A DNA stretch of 64,000 nucleotides. Origin: Amycolatopsis sacchari. Its GTDB lineage: Bacteria; Actinomycetota; Actinomycetes; Mycobacteriales; Pseudonocardiaceae. The notes under the pieces were generated by a model that did not search any database, was not told the origin of the DNA, and saw only the letters and a list, made by a program, of their open reading frames with translations. Location of the stretch: NCBI RefSeq assembly GCF_900114035.1, contig NZ_FORP01000017.1, positions 1-64,000 of the forward strand, in the 5' to 3' direction. Position 1 is the stretch's first letter, and each line of letters begins with the position of its first letter. Both the position numbers and the translations under genes were made by a program. This document shows, in pieces, positions 1 to 7,782 of the stretch.

Positions 1-93
1 AACGCCCGGTCCCATTCCGAACCCGGAAGCTAAGCCTGCCAGCGCCGATGGTACTGCACTCGTGAGGGTGTGGGAGAGTAGGACACCGCCGAA
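1..93 (+). rRNA. rrf: 5S ribosomal RNA, 3' part
   Basis: The first ~93 bases match the 3' three quarters of an actinobacterial 5S rRNA: the conserved segments CCCATTCCGAACCCGGAAG and GGTACTGCACTCGTGAGGGT are followed by GGGAGAGTAGGACACCGCCG. The 5' part lies outside the window, so an rrn operon ends here, reading into the window. The exact 3' end (about 93) is by comparison with known 5S ends. Confidence 0.95.
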
Positions 94-104
94 CTTCTTT
101 TCCG

Positions 105-150
105 AAGGGCCCGCTAGGATAGCCGTTTGGCTGCTCCTGGCGGGCCCTTT
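105..150 (+). terminator. rrn operon terminator
   Basis: A strong hairpin follows the 5S RNA. The left arm AAGGGCCCGC (105-114) pairs perfectly with GCGGGCCCTT (140-149), and the stem extends inward by about five more pairs. A short T run follows. This is the expected intrinsic terminator of the rRNA operon. Confidence 0.85.
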
Positions 151-194
151 GTGCATGTTCAAGATCAGATATTCAGCAACAGTAGGAGGAACAG

Positions 195-2594
195 GTGGCG
201 GAGTTCGGACGGCGCGACGCAGAAGAAGGCGCCGCGTCCGATCGCCCGCGACGCCGTGACTCGGGGCCCGACAGGCGCCGTTCCGACGCTCCGCGTGGTG
301 AGAGGCGGGGGTTCGGCGACGGCGGTGCCGGACAGTACGACCGCGACCGCGGTAACAGCGGTCGCCCGCGTTACCAGGACCGTGACGGCAACCGGTCCGG
401 TGGGTGGAACCGCGACAGTGGCAGGTCGGGCGGCGGAGACCGCGACGACCGCCGGCGCGGCGACGACAACCGTTCCGGCGGCAGGTTCGACGACCGGCGC
501 GGTGGCGACCGTCCCGGCCGGCAGCAGGATCGGCCGCGGTGGAACGACGAGCGTGGCGAGCGCCAGGGCCGCGGCGGCCGGGATGGCCGTGCGAACGACC
601 GTGGCGGTCGCTGGAATGAGCGCGGTGGCGACGGCGGAGGCCGTCCGAACGACCGTGGCGGGGACCGTGGTGGCCGTTGGAACGACCGCGGTGACAGTGG
701 AGGCCGTCCCAACGATCGGGGTGGCCGGTGGAATGACCGCGGCGGCCGCCAGGACGAGCGCGGGGGCCGGTGGAACGACCGGGGTGACCGCGGGGGCCGT
801 GGGACCGAGCGCGGGGGTCGCCCGGGACGTCCGAACGAGCGCGGTGACCGGCCGGACTGGAACCGCGACCGCCGGGACGACCGTGGCGGGTTCCGCGGCC
901 AGAACCGCTCCTTCGACGACCGCCGCACCGAGCGTGAGGGCAACCGGCGCTCCAACGACCGGGACGACTTCCGTCGTGGCTACCAGGACCGCGGTGCCGG
1001 GCGGTTCGACCGCAAGCCCGGCGAGCGTGGGGACAACCGCCGCTTCAACGACCGTTCCGGCGACCGCCGCTTCGACGACCGCGGTGGCAACCGCCGGTTC
1101 GATGAGCGTGGCGACAACCGTCGTTCCGACGACCGCGGCGGGAACCGGCGTTTCGACGAGCGGGCCGACAACCGTGGCGGCCGCCGGTTCGACGAACGCG
1201 GTGACAGCCGCCGTTCGGACAGCCGCGGTGACAACCGCGGCGAGCGGCAGTTCGGGCGGCGTGAGGACAACCGCGGTCGTGGCGACGACCGGCGCGGGCT
1301 CCGTGAGTACAACCGCCGGCCGGATGCCGAGCGTGGCGAGGACCGCCGTCCCGAGCGGGGCCGCGGTGACGACCGGCGGGCCGCCGGCCCTCGGAAGTCG
1401 TTCACGCCGAAGTCGTCCGACAAGCCGCTCGACGACGCCGCGCTCGCCAGGGAACTGCTCGAGGCGCCGGAGCTGCCGGAGGACATCGACTTCACCGACC
1501 TGGACGAGGAAGCCCGGCGCGAGCTGCGGACGCTGCCCCGGAACCTGGCGGAGACCGTCGGCAAGCACCTGGTCGCCGCGGGCGGCCTGATCGACACCGA
1601 TCCGGAGGCCGCGCTCGAGCACGCCCGCTACGCGAAGGCGAAGGCTTCTCGCGTGCCGATCGTGCGTGAGGCGCTCGGGCTGGTTTCGTACCACGCGGGT
1701 CACTGGGCGGAGGCGCTGTCGGAGCTGCGTGCCGTCCGCCGGATGACCCGGACCGACACGCACATCGCGGTGATCGCCGACGCCGAGCGCGCGCTCGGGC
1801 GTCCCGAGCGGGCGCTGGACCTCGCGCGGGAGGCCGCGGGCAGCGACCTGCCGCGCGAAGTCGAGGTCGAACTGCGGATCGTCGCCGCCGGTGCGCGGCG
1901 GGACATGGGGCAGCTCGACGCGGCGGTCGTCTCCCTGCAGGGGCCGGACCTCGACGCGAAGAAGCGTGACCCGTGGAGCGCACGGCTCTTCTACGCCTAC
2001 GCGGACAACCTCGCTGCCGCGGGGCGTGAGGAAGAGGCCATCCGCTGGTTCCTGAACGCCGCCGAGGCCGACGAGGACGAGGAGACCGACGCCGCCGACC
2101 GCGCGGCCGCCCTCGCCGCCGGTGAAGACATCACCGAGCAGGACGAATCGGCCGAGGAGCTGGACGACCTCGCGGACGCCGACAGCGACGAGGCGGCCGA
2201 CGCCGCCGACGAGCTGGACGACAGCGCCGACGAGCTGGGCGACGACGCGGCCGAGGCGGGCGAGCTGGGTGACAGTGCGGCCGAGGCGGGCGACGCAACC
2301 GAGCCGGGCGACGTGGCTGAGCCGGGCGACGTGGCTGAGGCGGCGGACGAGCTGGACGACAGCGCGGCCGAGGCGGCCGAGATCGCGGGCGACGTGGCTG
2401 AGACGGCGGACGAGCCGGGCGAAAGCGCGAGCGCGGCGGCTGACGCCACCGCCGACGAGCCGGGCGGTCCCACGGGCGAAGCGACCGACGGCACCCCCGA
2501 AGCGGCTGACACCGCCGAACCCGGCCAGCAGGCGCAGGACTCCGAGCGCGAAGCCGGGCCGAGGGACGCCGGGGAGCGGCCGGATGGCGTCTGA
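195..2594 (+). CDS. RGG/RD-rich tetratricopeptide-like protein (Rv1691-type)
   Basis: 799 aa. The GTG start at 195 is preceded by a clear AGGAGGA at 184-190. Three parts are visible. Residues ~1-400 are very rich in Arg, Gly, Asp and Asn, in imperfect repeats such as DRGGRWNDRGG and DNRRFDDRGG. Residues ~405-635 are helical and TPR-like (ALEHARYAKAKASRVPIVRE, then GHWAEALSELRAV and GREEEAIRWF). Residues ~635-799 are an acidic Ala/Glu/Asp tail with repeats such as AEPGDVAE. The TPR core and the position before the HAD phosphatase and tlyA match mycobacterial Rv1691, which as far as I recall is only about 250 aa and lacks the long arms. RGG-type arms usually bind RNA; that role here is inference. 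It overlaps the next gene by 11 bp, so translation is probably coupled. Confidence 0.85.
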   Translation: MAEFGRRDAEEGAASDRPRRRDSGPDRRRSDAPRGERRGFGDGGAGQYDRDRGNSGRPRYQDRDGNRSGGWNRDSGRSGGGDRDDRRRGDDNRSGGRFDDRRGGDRPGRQQDRPRWNDERGERQGRGGRDGRANDRGGRWNERGGDGGGRPNDRGGDRGGRWNDRGDSGGRPNDRGGRWNDRGGRQDERGGRWNDRGDRGGRGTERGGRPGRPNERGDRPDWNRDRRDDRGGFRGQNRSFDDRRTEREGNRRSNDRDDFRRGYQDRGAGRFDRKPGERGDNRRFNDRSGDRRFDDRGGNRRFDERGDNRRSDDRGGNRRFDERADNRGGRRFDERGDSRRSDSRGDNRGERQFGRREDNRGRGDDRRGLREYNRRPDAERGEDRRPERGRGDDRRAAGPRKSFTPKSSDKPLDDAALARELLEAPELPEDIDFTDLDEEARRELRTLPRNLAETVGKHLVAAGGLIDTDPEAALEHARYAKAKASRVPIVREALGLVSYHAGHWAEALSELRAVRRMTRTDTHIAVIADAERALGRPERALDLAREAAGSDLPREVEVELRIVAAGARRDMGQLDAAVVSLQGPDLDAKKRDPWSARLFYAYADNLAAAGREEEAIRWFLNAAEADEDEETDAADRAAALAAGEDITEQDESAEELDDLADADSDEAADAADELDDSADELGDDAAEAGELGDSAAEAGDATEPGDVAEPGDVAEAADELDDSAAEAAEIAGDVAETADEPGESASAAADATADEPGGPTGEATDGTPEAADTAEPGQQAQDSEREAGPRDAGERPDGV

Positions 2595-3597
2595 CGGAGA
2601 GGGGCTCGCGGCCGGGTACGACGTGCTGTTGTTCGATCTCGACGGCACCGTCTACCACGGCCCCGAGCCGATCCCGGGCGTCGCCGACGCCATTCGTGCG
2701 TTGCGGGACCGGGGCATCGCCGTCCGGTTCGTCACCAACAACGCCTCCCGCGCGCCTGAGGCCGTCGCGGAGACGTTGCGCGGCATGGCGATCGAGGCCG
2801 ACGTCAGCGAAGTCAGCACCAGTGCACAGGCCGCCGCGAAGGTGCTCCGCGAGCGCCTGCCCGGCGGCGCGCAGGTGCTCGTCGTCGGCGCGCCCGCCCT
2901 CGAGGCGGAGGTCGAGGCCGCCGGCCTGACCCCGGTCCGGCAGGTGAGCGAGCACGTCGCCGCCGTCGTGCAGGGGCACTGGACCGAGACCGGCTGGAAG
3001 CACCTCGCCGAAGCCGCACTGGCCATCCGCGCCGGGGCGCTGTGGGTGGCGTGCAACGTCGACGCGACCCTGCCGACCGAGCGTGGCCTGCTGCCCGGCA
3101 ACGGCGCCATGGTCGCGGCCCTCCGGACCGCCACCGACGCCGAACCCGTCGTCGCGGGCAAGCCCGCCGCGCCGCTGTTCCACACCGCCGCGCAGTCGGC
3201 CGGGGCGTCCAGGCCACTGGCCGTCGGCGACCGGCTCGACACCGACATCGCCGGAGCCATCACCGCGGGCGTCGATTCGCTCCTCGTGCTCACGGGGGTC
3301 GCGACGCCCGCGTCGTTGCTCGCCGCGGTGCCGGAAGAGCGGCCGACGTACGTCGCCCAGGACCTCGGCGCGCTCGACGAGCCCGCCGATGACCTCGCAC
3401 CCGGTCCGCAGAAGGGCTGGCAGGTCGAGGTCGACGGCGAGACGCTCGTGGCGACGGGCAAGGGGCCCGGCGACGCGTACGGTCTGCTGCGGGCGTTGTG
3501 TCACGAAGCGTGGCAATCCGGCGTCACGGCTGTCCGTGCTGGGGACGATCTTGCCGCCACAGCGCTGGGCGAGCTGGGGCTCACGCACGCCCCATGA
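2584..3597 (+). CDS. HAD-IIA family phosphatase (Rv1692-like)
   Basis: 337 aa, ATG start at 2584 inside the end of the upstream gene. The HAD nucleophile motif DLDGT is at residues 18-22, followed by a NagD-type cap. Motif III is near GKPAAPLF and the acidic motif is VGDRLDTDIAGA. The family (phosphoglycolate, glycerol-3-phosphate or pyridoxal-phosphate phosphatases, subclass IIA) dephosphorylates small metabolites in the cytosol. Synteny points to Rv1692, described as a glycerol-3-phosphate phosphatase. About 60 residues after the HAD core form a small extra C-terminal domain, as in the mycobacterial protein. Exact substrate unknown. Confidence 0.9.
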   Translation: MASDGEGLAAGYDVLLFDLDGTVYHGPEPIPGVADAIRALRDRGIAVRFVTNNASRAPEAVAETLRGMAIEADVSEVSTSAQAAAKVLRERLPGGAQVLVVGAPALEAEVEAAGLTPVRQVSEHVAAVVQGHWTETGWKHLAEAALAIRAGALWVACNVDATLPTERGLLPGNGAMVAALRTATDAEPVVAGKPAAPLFHTAAQSAGASRPLAVGDRLDTDIAGAITAGVDSLLVLTGVATPASLLAAVPEERPTYVAQDLGALDEPADDLAPGPQKGWQVEVDGETLVATGKGPGDAYGLLRALCHEAWQSGVTAVRAGDDLAATALGELGLTHAP

Positions 3598-3619
3598 CCA
3601 ATCCGTTAGCGTGGTGACC

Positions 3620-3802
3620 GTGCAACACCAACGCCCCGTGCCTGGACCGCCACCGCAGCAGGTGGACCCGCGCGCCGGCATCGACGAGGCCATGGCCGGG
3701 CTCGAGAACCTGGACCAGGTTCCGCTCGCCGAGCACGTCGAGCGTTTCGACGCGGTCCACTCCCAGCTCACGGCTGCCCTGTCCGCCATCGACAGGGTCT
3801 GA
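3620..3802 (+). CDS. small conserved protein (Rv1693-type)
   Basis: 60 aa. A Pro/Gln-rich start (QHQRPVPGPPPQQ) is followed by a helical segment (AMAGLENLDQVPLAEHVERFDAVHSQL). Small proteins of this kind sit between the HAD phosphatase and tlyA in many actinobacteria; the function is unknown. Three in-frame GTG codons are available (3611, 3614, 3620). I chose 3620 because a TAGCGT -10-like box at 3607-3612 ends 7 bases before it, which fits a leaderless start. It lies 3 bp upstream of tlyA and is probably co-transcribed with it. Confidence 0.7.
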   Translation: MQHQRPVPGPPPQQVDPRAGIDEAMAGLENLDQVPLAEHVERFDAVHSQLTAALSAIDRV

Positions 3803-3805
3803 CCG

Positions 3806-4615
3806 ATGCCCCGCAGGGCCCGCCTCGACGCCGAACTGGTCCGCCGGGGCCTCGCCCGCTCCCGTGAGCACGCGAGCACGCTGATCAGCGAGGGCAAGGT
3901 CACCGTGCGCGGCATGGTCGCCACCAAACCCGCCACCGGCGTGGAAGCGGGGGCCGCCATCGTCGTGCGCGGCGGCGACGACCCGAACTGGGCGTCCCGC
4001 GGCGCCTACAAGCTGCTCGGCGCGCTGGAGGCCTTCGAGCCCCGCGGCCTGACGGTCGAGGGCAAGCGCTGCCTCGACGCCGGCGCGTCCACCGGGGGCT
4101 TCACCGACGTGCTGCTGCGGCGGGGTGCGGCGAGCGTCGTCGCGGCCGACGTGGGGCGCGGGCTGCTGGACTGGCGGCTGCAGACCGACGAACGCGTGGT
4201 CGTGCTGGACAAGACGAACGTGCGCAGCCTGACCCCGGAGCAGACGGGCGGGCCGGTGGACCTCGTCGTCGGCGACCTGTCGTTCATCTCGCTGCGGCTC
4301 GTGCTGCCCGCGCTCGTGGCGTGCACGCACCCCGACGCCGACCTCGTGCCGATGGTCAAACCGCAGTTCGAGGTCGGCAAGGAACGGCTGGGCAGCGGAG
4401 GCGTCGTCCGCGACCCCGAACTGCGCGTCCAGGCGGTGCTGGAGGTGCTGGCCGCGGCGCGAGAACTGGGCCTGCACCCGCACGGTGTCGTCGCCAGCCC
4501 GCTGCCGGGGCCCTCGGGCAACGTCGAGTACTTCGCCTGGCTGCGCCGCGAGGAGTCCACAGTGGACGACGTCGAGGGGCTCGTGCGGACGGCTGTCGGA
4601 GAGGGTCCCCAGTGA
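3806..4615 (+). CDS. tlyA: TlyA family rRNA 2'-O-methyltransferase
   Basis: 269 aa. The N-terminal S4 RNA-binding domain (RLDAELVRRGLARSREHAST, residues ~4-60) is joined by the linker NWASRGAYKL to an FtsJ/RrmJ-like SAM methyltransferase fold (DAGASTGGFTDVLLRRGA is the SAM loop; VGDLSFISLRLVLP follows). In mycobacteria TlyA methylates 16S C1409 and 23S C1920, which gives capreomycin sensitivity. The ATG at 3806 follows the previous stop by 3 bp, and the stop overlaps the nadK start by 4 bp (GTGA), so the genes form one operon. Confidence 0.93.
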   Translation: MPRRARLDAELVRRGLARSREHASTLISEGKVTVRGMVATKPATGVEAGAAIVVRGGDDPNWASRGAYKLLGALEAFEPRGLTVEGKRCLDAGASTGGFTDVLLRRGAASVVAADVGRGLLDWRLQTDERVVVLDKTNVRSLTPEQTGGPVDLVVGDLSFISLRLVLPALVACTHPDADLVPMVKPQFEVGKERLGSGGVVRDPELRVQAVLEVLAAARELGLHPHGVVASPLPGPSGNVEYFAWLRREESTVDDVEGLVRTAVGEGPQ

Positions 4616-5523
4616 CGGTTGAGCGCGAGGTGCTGCTCGTCGTGCACCCCGACCGGAACGCGACGCGCGACGCGGCCCGCAAGGTCGCCGCCCAGCTCGC
4701 GGACGCGGGGATCGGGCTGCGCGTGACCGAGGACGACGTGCGCGACCTCATCCAGCAGGGCGGCGACGGCTCGCTCTGCCGCCTGGTCGCACCGCACGAC
4801 CACCCCGCCGCCGGTGCCGAGCTGGTGCTCGTGCTCGGCGGCGACGGCACGCTGCTGCGCGCGGCGGAGATCGCGCGTCCCGCGGGCGTGCCGGTGCTGG
4901 GCGTCAACCTCGGCCGCGTCGGGTTCCTCACCGAGGCCGACTCCGACGCGCTGGAGGACACCGTGCACCGCGTGGTGGCCCGCGACTACACCGTCGAAGA
5001 GCGGATGACGATCGACGTCACCGTGACCCTCGACGGTGAACCGGTCGCCGACACGTGGGCGCTCAACGAGGCGAGCGTCGAGAAGAGCTCACGCGAACGG
5101 GTGCTCGACGCGTTGATCGAGGTGGACGGGCGGCCGGTGTCGTCGTTCGGCTGCGACGGCGTCCTGTGCGCCACGCCGACCGGATCCACCGCTTACGCGT
5201 TCTCCGCGGGCGGGCCGATCATCTGGCCGGACGTCGAGGCGCTGCTGGTGGTGCCGAGCAACGCGCACGCGATGTTCGCGCGCCCGCTCGTGGTGTCCCG
5301 GGACTCCGTGATCACGGTCGGGATCGACCCCGACGGCTCTTCGGCGGTCCTGACCTGCGACGGGATGCGGCACATCGCGTTGCCGAAGGGGGCGCGGGTG
5401 CGGGTCGTGGCGGGGCGCGTCCCGGTGCGGCTGGCGCGGCTGTGGTCGGGGCCGTTCACGGACCGGCTCGTGCACAAGTTCGCGTTGCCCGTGAAAAGTT
5501 GGCGCGAAAGACACCAAGGCTGA
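4612..5523 (+). CDS. nadK: NAD kinase
   Basis: 303 aa, GTG start at 4612 within the tlyA stop (GTGA). It phosphorylates NAD+ to NADP+ using ATP or polyphosphate. The diagnostic GGDGT loop (LVLGGDGTLLRAAE), the GVNLGRVGFLTE segment and the second conserved block (CDGVLCATPTGSTAYAFSAGGP) are all present. Length is normal for the actinobacterial PpnK family. Its stop codon overlaps the palindrome that forms part of the recN promoter. Confidence 0.95.
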   Translation: MTVEREVLLVVHPDRNATRDAARKVAAQLADAGIGLRVTEDDVRDLIQQGGDGSLCRLVAPHDHPAAGAELVLVLGGDGTLLRAAEIARPAGVPVLGVNLGRVGFLTEADSDALEDTVHRVVARDYTVEERMTIDVTVTLDGEPVADTWALNEASVEKSSRERVLDALIEVDGRPVSSFGCDGVLCATPTGSTAYAFSAGGPIIWPDVEALLVVPSNAHAMFARPLVVSRDSVITVGIDPDGSSAVLTCDGMRHIALPKGARVRVVAGRVPVRLARLWSGPFTDRLVHKFALPVKSWRERHQG

Positions 5524-5554
5524 CCGACAAATTGTCGGTCCCTCCCGCTACGGT
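5522..5554 (+). promoter_or_regulatory. DNA-damage-type promoter of recN (RecA-NDp/PafBC-like)
   Basis: TTGTCGGTC (5532-5540), 8 bases, then TACGGT (5549-5554). This matches the mycobacterial RecA-independent damage promoter tTGTCRgtg-N8-TAnnnT in all but the last base of the first box, with exact spacing. The box is also one arm of a perfect palindrome, GACCGACAA-A-TTGTCGGTC (5522-5540). The -10 box ends 7 bases before the recN GTG, so the transcript would be leaderless. That motif is recognised by PafBC; its role here is inference from the match. Confidence 0.65.
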
Positions 5555-5561
5555 GGTCCCC

Positions 5562-7358
5562 GTGCTGGCCGAGATGCGCATCCAGGGCCTCGGAGTGATC
5601 GAGGACGCCCTGCTCGAACTGCACCCGGGATTCACCGTGGTCACCGGCGAGACCGGAGCCGGCAAGACGATGGTGGTCACCGGGCTGCACCTGCTGTCCG
5701 GAGGCCGCGCGGAGGCCTCGAAGGTCCGGAACGGGTCCGGGCGCGCCGTCGTCGAGGGCCGGTTCGAGGGCGTGCTCGCCGAGCACGTCGCCCGGATCGT
5801 CGCCGACGCGGGCGGCGAGCCCGACGAGGACGGCAGTCTCATCACCATGCGCTCGGTGAGCGCCGACGGGCGGTCGCGCGCGCACCTGGGTGGGCGGTCG
5901 GTGCCGGTGAGCGTGCTGTCCGACCTGGCCGACCGGCTGCTGGCCGTGCACGGGCAGAACGACCAGCTGCGCCTGCTGCGGCCGACCGAGCAGCGGGACG
6001 TGCTGGACCGCTTCGCCGGGGAGGCCGTGGCCGAGCCGCTCGCGCGCTACCGCGAGGTGCGGGACGAGTGGCAGGCGGTGGTGCACGAGCTGGCCGAGCG
6101 GCAGAGCCGGTCCCGTGAGCTGGCGCAGCAGGCCGACCTGCTGCGGCACGGGCTCGACGAGATCGCGGCGGTCGACCCGCAGGCCGGTGAGGACGCGGAG
6201 CTGGCCGAGCAGATCAAGCGCCTCGCCGCGGCCGACGAACTGCGGGAGGCGGCGAGCTGGGCGCAGGCCGCGGTGTCCGGAGCGGCCGACGGCGACCCGG
6301 ACCAGCCCGGCGCGCTGGGCCTGGTGGGGGAGGCGCGGCGACGGCTCGCGGCGGCGGAGGACCCGGCGCTGCGTGACCTCGAACCACGGCTGGCGGAGGC
6401 CGCGGTGCTGCTGTCGGACGTGGGCGCCGAGCTGGGCGGTTACCTCGACGCGCTGGACGCCGATCCGGAGCGGCTCGAGCAGGTGCTCGCGCGGCAGTCC
6501 GAGCTGAAGAAGCTGACGCGCAAGTATGCGGCCGACATCGACGGTGTGCTGGCGTGGGCGGAGGACGCGCGCACGCGGCTCGCCGGCATGGACACGTCCG
6601 AGGAAGCGCTTGCCGAGCTCGCCGCGCGGCGGGACGAGCTGGCGGCGCGGCTGGCCGAGCACGCCTCGACGTTGTCGAAGGCGCGTGCCGCGGCGGCGAC
6701 CGAGCTGGCCTCGGCTGTCACGGCGGAGCTGGCCGGGCTGGCGATGGGGCAGGCGCAGATCGACGTCACGGTGCAGCGGCGGCCCGCCGAAGCCGGGGAT
6801 CCGCAGGCGCTGGAGGTCGAAGGCGAGCTGGTGCACGCGGGTGGCGGCGGGATCGACGAGGTCGAGCTGCTCCTGCGGGCGCATTCGGCGGCGCCACCGC
6901 TGCCCGTGCACAAGGCGGCGTCGGGCGGTGAGCTGTCGCGCGTCATGCTGGCGATCGAGGTCGTGCTCGCGCACGCGGACACCGTGCAGACACTGGTGTT
7001 CGACGAGGTGGACGCCGGGGTCGGCGGCCGCGCGGCGGTCGAGATCGGCCGCCGCCTGGCGCGGCTCGCGCGGAGCCACCAGGTGCTGGTGGTCACGCAC
7101 CTGCCGCAGGTGGCGGCGTTCGCGGACCGGCACCTGGTGGTGGACAAGGGCACCGCGGAGGGGATCACGCGCAGCGGGGTGAAGACGCTGGAGCAGTCCG
7201 AGCGGGTGCAGGAGCTGGCGCGGATGCTCGCCGGGATGGAGGGCACCGAGACCGGCCGGGCGCACGCGGAGGAACTGCTCGCGGTAGCGGAGGCCGACAA
7301 GGCGGCCGCCGCGAGGCCCGGCAAGAAGGGCGACGGGGGGCGGAAGCGGAAGAAGTAG
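5562..7358 (+). CDS. recN: DNA repair ATPase RecN
   Basis: 598 aa SMC-like repair protein that acts on double-strand breaks. Walker A GETGAGKT is at residues 29-36. The central coiled-coil is rich in Ala/Glu/Arg (residues ~160-370). The C-terminal half carries the ABC signature (KAASGGELSRVMLAIEVVLA), Walker B (LVFDEVDAGVGG) and the His switch (VVTHLPQVAAFADRH). The start GTG at 5562 gives VLAEMRIQGLG, matching the usual RecN N-terminus, and suits the promoter 8 bases upstream. An ATG four codons later (5574) is the alternative. The last ~20 residues are Lys/Gly-rich and probably disordered. Confidence 0.95.
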   Translation: MLAEMRIQGLGVIEDALLELHPGFTVVTGETGAGKTMVVTGLHLLSGGRAEASKVRNGSGRAVVEGRFEGVLAEHVARIVADAGGEPDEDGSLITMRSVSADGRSRAHLGGRSVPVSVLSDLADRLLAVHGQNDQLRLLRPTEQRDVLDRFAGEAVAEPLARYREVRDEWQAVVHELAERQSRSRELAQQADLLRHGLDEIAAVDPQAGEDAELAEQIKRLAAADELREAASWAQAAVSGAADGDPDQPGALGLVGEARRRLAAAEDPALRDLEPRLAEAAVLLSDVGAELGGYLDALDADPERLEQVLARQSELKKLTRKYAADIDGVLAWAEDARTRLAGMDTSEEALAELAARRDELAARLAEHASTLSKARAAAATELASAVTAELAGLAMGQAQIDVTVQRRPAEAGDPQALEVEGELVHAGGGGIDEVELLLRAHSAAPPLPVHKAASGGELSRVMLAIEVVLAHADTVQTLVFDEVDAGVGGRAAVEIGRRLARLARSHQVLVVTHLPQVAAFADRHLVVDKGTAEGITRSGVKTLEQSERVQELARMLAGMEGTETGRAHAEELLAVAEADKAAAARPGKKGDGGRKRKK

Positions 7359-7782
7359 GGGGTTGCCGGGGGGCGGCTGTTTGCCGCGCGGCGGCTGCCC
7401 GGGGCGGCTGCGGCTGGCGGTTGCCGGGGTCGGACACTTCGGTCAGGTGCAACGCTGCCTTGCGGCGACGGCTTTGGATTCGGGCAGGGACTGCCGGGCG
7501 ACCCGGCGCCACGCTGGGCGTGGGCGTGGCGAATGGCCACCGGTGCCGCTCGGCACAGACCACCCGCGTAACCGAGGACGATGAGGCCTGCGGTCGCCGG
7601 ATGCGGCGTCAGGCCCCTCCGAAATCCCCCCATCCCCAGGTCCACGGGGGCTTCCGCGCCGCCGGCGCCGCGGTCACGGCCGTGGGTACCAGCGGAAACA
7701 CGGCGGAGATCACGCTCGGAAACAGGCGTCACTACGGCGTGTTGTCCGCGTCAGCGCTGATCCGTTTGTCACTATCGGACTC
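7359..7782. other. 424-bp intergenic region without a supported gene
   Basis: No convincing gene. Short open frames here are Arg/Pro-rich or lack a ribosome site. The first 70 bases hold two copies of GGTTGCCGGGG (7361 and 7419) around three copies of GGCGGCTG (7372, 7390, 7403), a small G-rich repeat patch that could act as a weak terminator for recN. The steA promoter should lie near the right end; CACTAT at 7770-7775, seven bases before the ATG, is a weak -10 candidate. Confidence 0.5.

Noticed and set aside
195-1400. CRISPR-like direct repeats
   Set aside because: The repeats are codon-phased and encode degenerate RGG/RD protein repeats. There are no unique spacers of even length.
165-2648. 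827-aa open frame antisense to the RGG/TPR gene
   Set aside because: Such long antisense frames arise from the strong G/C third-position bias and repeats of the true gene. There is no ribosome site, and the residues are a low-complexity Ala/Val/Arg mix.
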